Shown piece after piece: positions 55,926 to 64,000 of a stretch of 64,000 nucleotides of DNA. The stretch lies in assembly GCA_030180135.1 (NCBI GenBank), contig CM058237.1, positions 102,659,489-102,723,488 of the forward strand, given 5' to 3'. Below the pieces are notes generated by a model. It had not been told where the DNA came from. It searched no databases and was given only the letters and a program-made list of their open reading frames with translations. This DNA comes from Orychophragmus violaceus (lineage: Eukaryota > Streptophyta > Magnoliopsida > Brassicales > Brassicaceae). Both the position numbers and the translations under genes were made by a program. Each line of letters begins with the position of its first letter. The first letter of the stretch is position 1.

Positions 55926-58270
55926 TCATCCAAAAACCAACCATTGAAGTGATTGTCTTGGCTGCCTCTTGTTCTGAGTCCTCTTCTTCTTTCTTTTTTC
56001 TCCTACCGATGGGTATTTGTTAGTTTTCTTCCTACCCATCTTTTGGGGTTTTTCGGGAGGTAGTGTCTGCAAATTTCTGATGTCATCCAGAACATCCCAC
56101 TCTGACATATTCGGCACTAAATAAATTGCCTTGTAATACGCCAATGCCTACAACTCCATCCAATAATATCTCGAAGACAACTCATGCAATGGCATATCCC
56201 TATCCTTAGGTCTGTTGGGATCCTTTTTAAGTTTAATGAAAGCGGCAAGTGCATGGACACAAGTGTACCTTTCAATATCAAAGAACCTGCAACTGCACGA
56301 TTTCGACATCAAGTTCACCAAATAAAGCTTCCCATCGCTACCGGTGACATCATACATAAACTTGAAACTATTTAACACCATGACAATTAATGATTCAGCT
56401 TTTATCCAAAGATCATGAAGATGGTTCTCCACTAAGGGCATTACCTTGTTATCAGCCATTCCAGCCACTGTCTCCTTCCGATGTTCGTTAAACCACTTCG
56501 AAATTCTCTTTAAAATCGTATCTAGCAAGGGTATTAATGCGTACCTCCTGGCCTCCTTAAAGTTTTTGTTCAGAGACTCCACAGTGTTGCTTGTGTCTAG
56601 GTTATATATTTTCCAGGAAAACATCACTTTGCCCATTTTTCTTTCACGGTACTCTTTTCCAGATACTCGGTCGCCTTAGGGTATCTCGACTTAAAAGAAC
56701 TATAAGCGGCTTCGATCTCAACCACTGTGTAAAAAGCGCTCTTCTATGTGAATCTAGAGCCAACTGTTTCTTTGTTCACATTAGAAGCATGGGCTTTCAC
56801 ATTTTGTGACAAATGTCATACACAATACCCATGATGAGCTTGAAGATACACATTAGCTATGGCCTCAATGAGGCTTGCATTCCTGTCCCTCACAAACACC
56901 AATTCAGAAGAGTCTGCAATCACGGTTTTAAGCACCTCAAAAAACCAAGTCCAACTTTCAGTTTTCTCACCATCAAGTGTCGCAAAGGCTATAGGATAAT
57001 TATGTCGATTAGGATCCAGAGCTGAAGAGAAAACTAGTCAACCACCATATCCATAATTAAGAAATATTGCATCCACGATTAGAACTTTCCTTATCACTTG
57101 AAACCCTTCAATGCTGGCTCCCAAAGCTATGAATAGATACTTGAATTTATTCTGCTCATCCAATTTCAAACACGTTAATGTACATGGATTCACCTTTTCT
57201 AACATGTACAAATAACAGTACATCATCTCATAACTTCCTTCCGAACTACCACGCAAATCACGAACAGCTTCGCTTTTCCCTCTCAACACTGTGGAGTACG
57301 ATACCTCAACACCAAGTTTTGTCTTAACAAGATCCATGATAATTTTTGGAGCGGGAGTTTCCATTTTTCTCGGATAATCATCATGCAAAATAGATGCAAC
57401 CAACTGAGGTGTGCCTTTCCTCTTCGCGTTGCTTTCACTCTGACTACTTCGACTGCATGAATGCATATTAGTGTACGATCATATTGAGAAAATTTGCGTC
57501 TCTCCAACCTTTGTAGCTCGTAGACCCCACTTGCAGCTTGGTACACGACATTTTAACACCAATCACACCATGTCCGACTTTTTTACTACATAACCAAAAC
57601 ACTCATTAAATGCGTCTCTGTCAACCAAATCATGCAAGACCGCTTTACTTGGAAATTCTTGACGCACATACAAACCCAAACGGTCTTCCCATGCCTCTAT
57701 AATCTTACAGGGTTTAACAACAGGTGGCGTCTCGACATATCTATCATAGATATCTGATATATCCATACCTACATCACGAGATAAATCATCCTCAACCTCA
57801 ACCTCAACCTCATCCTCATCCTCATCCTCTATTTCCTCATGTTGTTGTTCTTGTACTGTGTTTTCCTTTTCCACGTACAGAGTTATGGCTTGAGCTCCGA
57901 TTTCAACATCTCTTGACTGCAACTCCTCATAGTTCATACCAATAGAACTTTGTCCACTTTCGACACTTACTCGGGCAGTTCTGATACATTGATGACCTCG
58001 ACATACAAAACACATTTACAGTTATCTTTATCCATAGACGTTAGGTAAACACAAAGATCCTCATCATCAGAAATAGTAAACTCTTCCTCACATCTCACCA
58101 GCAATGGAAAGCAACTCAATCGCACCTTAACCTTACTTAAATTTAATCCATGCTTCTTGTATATCCTCTCTTCAATCATCAACAATGTTATCTCCTCCAC
58201 TGATATCTTCAACAACAAACTATACATCCGACTTTGGCATTTAAAATGTATGATGGCGTTGTTGCTCATT
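55926..58270 (-). pseudogene. MURA-type transposase of a VANDAL-like MULE
   Basis: Minus-strand gene in pieces. The N-terminal part (58270-57967) starts MSNNAIIHFKC. An acidic stretch lies at about 57780-57840 (EEIEDEDEDEVEVEVEDD). From 57660 come DNA-binding-region residues (KAVLHDLVDRDAFNECFGY). The MULE transposase domain has KYLFIALGASIEGFQVI with the first D in VDAIFLNYGYGG, then a stop, then LDPNRHNYPIAFATLDGE and FVRDRNASLIEAIANVY with the second D. A SWIM zinc finger follows at about 56300 (CSCRFFDIERYTCVHA) and a basic tail (KKKRTQNKRQPRQ). In-frame stops occur near 57036, 56823 and 56741, with further frame changes, so it is inactive. Order and SWIM finger fit VANA/MURA. Confidence 0.8.
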
Positions 58271-59030
58271 GTATACTGCAAAACAATTAAAAAAAAAAAC
58301 AGAATCAGTGCTACCAATATTACTCGTTTTACTTAATATTATTACCAGTGTTACCAGAGTTACTTCATTTACATGTTCTATAAGTTTTATTTGTATTACC
58401 AGTGTTACACAGTTTACCCAGTACTAAAAGTATTACCTCCTACTACTATTTTTACACAGTTCCATATCGCAATATTTAGGCGATTTTGATTCATCCACCT
58501 CAAAATAGGAGAAATTGGCTTCTAATCTACCACCCACAATACAATATGATTCAACCACGAACCTAGTGCTCTACCCAATGTACATATTACCGCAATGTGC
58601 ATTCAAATCGAATCCCCAAATCCTTAAATTTGCTATTCCCCCAATTTTCCCCAAATTTGAGCTAAAAGCAAACGAAAAAGTTTGTATTTGATGAATTAGT
58701 AGCTTACAATGATTTAGGAGTGAAATGCAGCTCAAATGCGAAGAAATTTGATCGTGTACCGGCGCCGGCGCTAAGAACGGCGACTGTGCGGTGTCGCCGG
58801 CAAGGAGGAAGAGCGAGATCGAGGAGTTCTCGGTTTCTTTTTTTCCGATTTTTTTTTTAATTAATCATAACATAAATTGAAAAATTAAATTAAAGTAAGA
58901 AGAGCAAATTGTCCTCACAGTATTTTATTAAAACAAAGAGGAGCATGTAAATTAAGTAGGGATATAAAAGATTATTTTTTGAAAAATAAAGACATATGAG
59001 ATCATGTCTCTGTAGGTAGTCGGATAAGAG
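58271..59030. other. MULE right non-coding end
   Basis: 58300-58450 holds clustered 'accagtgttac' and 'agtattacc' words upstream of the transposase. 58755-58775 is a GC-rich stretch with the palindrome GCGCCGGCGC. 58830-59000 is AT-rich. No gene, and the exact MULE terminus is not visible. Confidence 0.5.
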
Positions 59031-59819
59031 CCCTGGAAATTGAATGTGATGTAAGAGCACGGTTAGTCCGGTCTTTTTGACAATGAATCGTTCAGGTCAA
59101 GTAATGAAAGGCGACATCAGCAACAGCAACGTTAGTCATGTCTTTTTGACTTTTTAAGAATAATATTTAGTCACTTTCAGTTTTTTCCTTAATCACAAAA
59201 CTAATTCATGGCATCAAATGTGATTTTTGTTGCAATTAGAAAATTAGACTTGCCAAAGAAAAGTATCGTTAGATACTTAGGTAAATTAAATACGTAAGAG
59301 CAACTTCAATTGGGTTTCTTATCAACTAAAATAATAACATTTTAAATTAGTTTAATTATCTAATTAAATTTTAATTTTAAAAGAAAAAGAAATCAATTAT
59401 ATAGTGATAAGTGTTAAGTGAGTTTTTTATATTTTTTATTAGGGTTTTTAAAGAAGAACCCTCTCTTCTCTTTTCTTCCTTCTTTTTTTCTCTTTTCAAT
59501 TTATTCATTTTAATAATGCTAAGATATTCATTTAGATAACTAGATAACGAAGATTGCTTTAATTATTCCACCACTTATGGTCCACAAAAGAGAAAATGCA
59601 AAATTAGTTATTTACCTTTTTTGCTAAAGTTGAGGCTTGAAGGGCTTGACTTTTGTCGACAAAGTTCGAAAATAATAATGTCAGAAATGTTTCCAAAAGT
59701 TATGTTTTAAATATGGTTTTAAATAAATTTTAATTTTGACCCAAAAAATTAATAAGCAATAATAAACTCGATAAAAAACTTTCGGGCACGAAAATCGATA
59801 TCGGTGACAAACTTCAGAT
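59031..59819. other. Unassigned AT-rich region
   Basis: There is no gene. A short direct repeat 'gttagtc.[g/t]gtctttttgac' occurs at about 59062 and 59130. 59295-59320 ('aagagcaacttcaattgggt') resembles the start of small plant MITE-like elements, but I find no matching end. Confidence 0.35.
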
Positions 59820-60622
59820 CTACAATCCACTGATTCTCCGGTGGTCGGCGTTCCGTGCCGGAGCTGAGGAAGCGTCTAAGCGGTTGTTTTAAGTTATACG
59901 GCGGTCCTTCTGTTCTCCCTTCCCACTCGTTATAGCTCTCGGTTTCCTTGCATATGCAGTTCTCCTCCGATGGTGTTTACAGCGTTGGTCTTCGCCTGGA
60001 GTATCCTTTGCTCCGTTGTGCGAGGCTGGGTTTCTCTGTTTCACTGATGCAGGCTGTACGGTTAGGATGTCTCTCCGGTTGAGGTCGTGCGTCCAAGGCG
60101 GTTCCTCCGGTGGTTGTTGCTGGTGGTGCAAATCCTCGGTGGTTTGGTGTTGGCGGTATCGGATTATCGTCTTGGGTTAGCGTCTTCATCCTTTTGGAGC
60201 TGACGTGTTTTAGTTGGTGATTTGGTTTGGAGGTAGGTTTTAGTTGGTGGTTTGGTTTGGAAGTCCTGGTTTAAGTTGGTTTAAGATGGTTTTCGGTGGT
60301 AGTTTGGAATGTTCAATTCTCTACGGTTATAGGTTATGTTTCTCGGATTAGTGTGACGATTTCCTTTGTGTGATCGAGCTTTTCAGTCTTTGACCGTAAG
60401 GTTGGTCTTGATCTTGCAGACCTTTCGCTGTTTTGGATCCTATCCTCCGGTGGATTGGGTTTTATCTGTGTATATATTCATTCATTTGTTTTGGATCTTC
60501 TGGTTTACTCTGTTTGTTGGTGGGGTATGGTCTTAGTCATAGTTTAGAGTTGGGTCTGTCTCAATTAGATTTTCCTTTATTCTTTTTTTTATAAAATGTG
60601 AATATTACCAAAAAGAAAGGTT
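59820..60622 (+). other. GT-rich retroposon-like segment
   Basis: Unlike its flanks this 0.8 kb is rich in G and T on the plus strand (ggtggt, ttggtttgg repeats at 60213-60275). It ends in ttttttttataaaatgtg and a short A-rich run (60610-60620). That layout suggests a 5'-to-3' non-LTR retroposon without coding capacity, perhaps Sadhu-like. I could not find a clear target duplication. Confidence 0.25.
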
Positions 60623-60683
60623 ATGTACATTACTTACACAGCAGTTAGTTTCTTATACCCAAAAAAGTAGAAAAAGGTACAAA

Positions 60684-60840
60684 GACTAATTTCGATTAGA
60701 AAGCCTAAGTGGCTAACATGTTAGATGATATACCATGGATTTTAGGGCTTTTAACCATGGTATATGTCTTATTTATTACTTAGGCTTTCGTTATTCAAGA
60801 CTAATTTTGATTAGAAAGCCTAAGTGGCTAACATGTTAGA
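60684..60840. repeat. 42-bp direct repeat enclosing a hairpin
   Basis: 60684-60725 and 60799-60840 match at 41 of 42 bases. Between them are nested inverted repeats: gaaagcctaagt (60699-60710) with acttaggctttc (60778-60789), and atataccatgg (60728-60738) with ccatggtatat (60755-60765). The right copy includes the stop codon of the LINE frame. Confidence 0.75.
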
Positions 60841-62220
60841 CTAACTTCAGCCAATTTGGAAAAAGCTTGGAGCAGCCTTTCCGGTTACGTCGAGCCAGAA
60901 AAGTGTCTCGGAGTGATCTATCAATTTGAGCAAACACTCCATCATGCGTAGTGGAAATGTTGTTGTGAGTCCACTCATTTCTTTCTTTCCATAGGATGCA
61001 AATAGTCGCTTGAGCTGCCAGTCTCTTGAGAGTCAATGAGCCATCGCTAATTCTGGTTGTTAACCATGTGATCAAATCACTCCAAGCAGTAAATACTGGA
61101 GGTATCCTTTGGACACGCGCAAGAACTTTTTCCCACACCAAACTCGAGTAATCACAAAGAAAAAAGAAGTGGTCCATAGTCTCTTCATCTTGATTGCACA
61201 AACAGCAGAGGGTATCTATATCGTATCCCCTACCTGCTACATGCGACTTAACAGGTAATCGGTCCATGTTGGTCACCCAGAAGTTAAACGCATGTCGCGT
61301 AACAGCAGCACTAAACCAAACAGCCTTGTACCAATCACATTTCTCCTTCGTATCTCTAAGAGCATTCCAAGTTTCTTTGGAGTTAAAATGATCACGAATT
61401 TTTGTTGCTAATCCCCAATGGAATTGGTCATGTCCTTTATCCCTTGACAGTGCAGGAGTTAACAGAAGTACTTGCCTTAGCTGCTGTAACGAAGGGGTTC
61501 TGGAGCGCTCTGAGGGCAGGATCAATCCCATGGCATTAGCTGCCTGGGCAGTAGTTGCTTGCAACTTTATACCCGTTCTTCTTGGTCGATCATGTCCTAT
61601 GAAATCAATAATCGGACTCAGCTCACACCAATTATCAAACCAGTAAGAAATCTTCTATCCATCCCCAATGGTGCAAGATAGGAAAATCTTAGAAACGGGT
61701 CGAAGGGACAGTAATCGTTACCAAACCCAACTGTCTCTTTGTTTCTCCTCTACAGCACAGAAGTTTTTCCTTTTCAGTATGTGCTCCTGGTTCCAATCTA
61801 CCCAGAGAGAGCCTATATTAGCGAAAAGAATCCAAACCAATTTTAGATTCAATGTCTTGTTCCAAATCATAAGATCTCGGAGACCTAATCCTCCTTCTTT
61901 CTTGGGTTGGGAGATTGATTTCCATGCTATCTTGGCGTTGGTTCTCTTCGTTAAGTTTCCCATCCACAGAAGTTTGTTGCAAAGAGCTTCAATGTCCTTA
62001 AGACAGCCTTTTGGTAAAGAAAAAGCTGAGAACGAGAAATTCAATGAGATGTATATGAGTGAAGCAATGAGCTGAAGTCTCCGACTAAAGGAAGGGCATC
62101 TGGTAGACCAAGAATTGAACCGAGCAGAGATCTGGTCCATGAGAGGATAATAAACACATCTTATCAGCTTTCGGTTTAGCAATGGGAGTCCTAGAAGACA
62201 GACGAATCTGGCTGGTTCAT
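60836..62220 (-). pseudogene. LINE RT C-terminal part and zinc-binding domain
   Basis: From about 62220: VCLLGLPLLNRKLIRCVYYP, then NSWSTRCPSFSRRLQLIASL, KKEGGLGLRDLMIWN and NLKLVWILF, the thumb/connection of plant LINE RT. In-frame TAA follows WVW near 61718 and TAG near 61653. The zf-RVT domain reads FNFWVTNMDRLPVKSHVAGR, LCCLCNQDEETMDHFFFLCD (C-x2-C ... H-x3-C) and ILWKERNEWTHNN to the stop at 60836-60838. The catalytic YADD segment is absent. Confidence 0.82.
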
Positions 62221-63351
62221 GGCCTGCCTAGAGGACATCTTTCTATGGAAGTACCGAGAGTTGATATCTCCACATTCAATACTCGCTCGAGCTTTTTGTT
62301 GCATGAAACGTTCTTCTGCTTGGGCTAAATTACACCATCGCTTATTCGCCTCTTTATTTGCTTGTGCGTTCCTCAAAGATGGATTATTCAACAGATTATG
62401 CTGACATTCCTGAAGAGTATCAAAAGATGACTGCACTCGCATTTCAATACCATAATAGTGCTCTCTGTTAATGTTCATGATTACCATCTTCAGCCCCTTC
62501 AGATTTTTCACAAGTACAAACATAGTCGTTCCAATGTGAGTAGCTTCATTAAAATAGACAGCAACTTTTAGAAGAAAATCTTCGTGAGAGAACAAGAAGT
62601 GACTAATTTGGAAAGGCTTTTTACAGCTCTGCGAGGTCCCAAGAATGAGGCAGGAAGGACTATGATCAGGGATACCTAGATCGGCGTAAAACGCATATGA
62701 TAGCAGATAATGTTGGAGCTAGCAGTTGTTTACCAGTATACGATATAGCTTATTGATAATGGGATCGACATCTCGCTTATTCGACCATGTATGGTTGTTG
62801 CCACGAATGGTGAGGTCAGTAAGCTCCGTATACTCAAGACAGTCTCTTAAATCTGAGATACCTTTAGAAATCCTTGTGCTTCCTGTAGAGGATTCTGATG
62901 GATTTAAAATCTGGTTCAGATCACCCAAAGCAATCCAGGGTTTGACAGCTAAGATCGGGTCCTTGGCTAAGGCCTTTAGTTCCTACCACAGCTCCATTCT
63001 CCCATATTTGCAGTTAACACTATAGATAAAGGATACAACAACCTCAGAGGTAAAATTTGGATCTTTCACCACACAGGTGATCATCTATTTGAATTTGGAG
63101 TGGATGGATAAGTCAACAGAGGATCTCCATACCACACAGATCCAACCCAGCTCCCTACGCTCATAATTATTATCGAAACTCCAACCAGGAAAGCAAGACT
63201 GAACATACTTATGTGCTTTATGAACCTTAACCCGAGTCTCAATGAGACTTCCAAAAAACGGCTTGGTCTGTCGTAGCCATAATCTTAACTTATTTCGCTT
63301 TATAGAGTGATTTATTCCCAGAATATTCCTACAAAAAGTTTGTACTGACAT
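62215..63351 (-). pseudogene. LINE endonuclease and linker
   Basis: Endonuclease/exonuclease/phosphatase-type domain in pieces: FFGSLIETRVKVHKA and FPGWSFDNNYERRELGWICV (63351-63085), a stop, then SFIYSVNCKYGRMELW, VKPWIALGDLNQIL (GDLN metal-site motif about 62920) and LTIRGNNHTWSNK. The linker at 62595-62200 has KARASIECGDINSRYFHRKM and SSRQAMNQ, a hallmark just before RT, then the deletion junction. Several frame breaks. Confidence 0.75.
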
Positions 63352-63388
63352 ATGAAAAATTATTGGTTGGGTTTGGTGGTCTTCCCCA

Positions 63389-64000
63389 TCAAGAGTCGTT
63401 GTAGTTCCCGTTGCTTTCTTTCAAGAATCTTAGCAAATTACTCTGATCTTCGTCAGGGTTATCGTCTTCTCCGTAGGGGTAGTCAGATGTGGACGACTTG
63501 ATCTCCCCTTCTTCCTCAGAATCATCTTCCGAAGACGATGAAGAATTCTCCCCTGGATCATCTGGAAGAGAGCTATCAGATTCAGGCACTACTAAGGCAC
63601 CTTTCTTTCCTTTCATTTTTCCTGAATTCACATCTTTCTTAGGGTCACTGTCTAAAGTGGTGACGCCCTTACTAGATTTCTTTTTCTCCTTGCTAGCTGA
63701 TCCATGCTCGTAAGACGTACTCAGGGGAAGGGTCCTTGTAATCATGGCCTCTGCTTCAGTGGCCTTGTTTCTTTGCTTTTCTACATAACCCATGACTTTT
63801 CTTTTCGTGAAATCCTTTTTCCTTCTGGCAGGATTCTTCTGTAGAGGTTTTACTCTCCCTGACGTTTCTGTTGGAGGATGGTTCCTTTCCAGAATAGGGC
63901 AGTGTTGTGACTCGTGAGATGTAGACTTACAATTCTGACAGGTGATAGGCGCCGAAGGGCACCGTCTAATATTGTGACCAACTTCGTGGCAATGGTCACA
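63389..64000 (-). CDS. LINE ORF1, C-terminal part (open to the window edge)
   Basis: The frame is open from 64000 to the stop at 63389. Two CCHC knuckles: CDHCHEVGHNIRRC and CQNCKSTSHESQHC, both CX2CX4HX4C. A basic stretch (KNPARRKKDFTKRK) and a long Ser/Asp/Glu-rich tail (SSSSSEDDSEEEGE) follow. Plant LINE ORF1 proteins bind the element RNA in this way. The N-terminal part is off the window, so integrity cannot be judged. Confidence 0.75.
   Translation of the reverse strand, partial: CDHCHEVGHNIRRCPSAPITCQNCKSTSHESQHCPILERNHPPTETSGRVKPLQKNPARRKKDFTKRKVMGYVEKQRNKATEAEAMITRTLPLSTSYEHGSASKEKKKSSKGVTTLDSDPKKDVNSGKMKGKKGALVVPESDSSLPDDPGENSSSSSEDDSEEEGEIKSSTSDYPYGEDDNPDEDQSNLLRFLKESNGNYNDS

Larger units (their letters stand above)
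47245..59030. mobile_element. VANDAL-like MULE, right fragment (contains a CACTA insertion)
   Basis: This is the continuation of 4767-5060. It carries a DUF1985-type gene (+), a GRF zinc-finger gene (-) and a MURA transposase (-), separated by non-coding stretches with scattered AGTATTAC/AGTGTTAC words. The CACTA element at 50013-55511 is foreign. The right end is not defined: VANDAL elements often lack long terminal inverted repeats and I find no partner end. 59030 is an estimate based on where the AT-rich flank changes. Confidence 0.65.
60836..64000 (-). mobile_element. LINE (L1-like non-LTR retrotransposon), internally deleted
   Basis: The minus strand reads ORF1 with CCHC fingers, endonuclease, linker, C-terminal RT and a zinc-binding RT-associated domain, which is the order of plant L1-like LINEs. 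The 5' end lies beyond 64000. The RT palm is missing because of an internal deletion near 62215. Stops and frameshifts are present in endonuclease and RT. Confidence 0.85.

Noticed and set aside
59295..59480. MITE beginning 'aagagcaacttcaattgggt'
   Set aside because: No matching terminal inverted repeat or target duplication could be found by eye.

Overview
This is a plant nuclear sequence, most likely pericentromeric heterochromatin of a Brassicaceae species. The evidence is Ty1/copia polyproteins with initiator-tRNA-Met primer sites, an Athila-like Ty3/gypsy element with a tRNA-Asp-type primer site, a VANDAL-like MULE, a plant LINE with an RT zinc-binding domain, and captured fragments resembling Arabidopsis genes. 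I see no intact host gene, rRNA, tRNA gene or CRISPR array. Nearly every base belongs to a transposable element, and most of those elements are inserted inside one another.

Layout. 1-4005 is a decayed + strand copia element (A) that abuts the 5' end of a minus-strand copia element (F, 4006-4766). 4767-5060 and 47250 to about 59000 are two halves of one VANDAL-like MULE. It was split by copia element C (5061-47244, target duplication GGTTT) inside a DUF1985-type gene. C is itself cut three times. G (5221-19372, TSD CCTAT) sits in its 5' LTR and carries antisense H (7606-14164, TSD TGATG). D (21063-34715, TSD TGTCC) sits ten bases into its gag and carries the Athila-like E (22243-28972, TSD GTGAT). 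B (35330-42418, TSD GGCAA) sits at the end of its gag. A CACTA element (50013-55511, TSD TAG) lies in the MULE and carries fragments of at least four host-type genes. Its right-hand MULE neighbour is a broken MURA transposase. 59030-60680 is poorly identified, and 60836-64000 is a minus-strand LINE that continues off the window.

Ages fit the nesting. Hand-compared LTR identities are about 98% for C, 98.5% for G, 98.7% for D, 99% for E, 99.3% for B and over 99.5% for the surviving overlap of H. B and D have almost identical LTRs but wrecked pol genes, so they probably moved as already dead templates using proteins from relatives. H is the least damaged: gag and pol are separated by one frameshift, and a 32-bp deletion removes an RNase H segment.

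The most unusual signal is a 16-bp palindrome, TGNNNCGATCGNNNCA, whose two arms covary. It occurs in pairs with a centre-to-centre spacing of exactly 21 bp in 23 of the 30 pairs I counted. The pairs lie in LTRs, leaders, 3' regions and coding regions of both copia and gypsy elements, and two clusters interrupt a copia pol. The MULE holds nine matches to the motif bound by VANC anti-silencing proteins.
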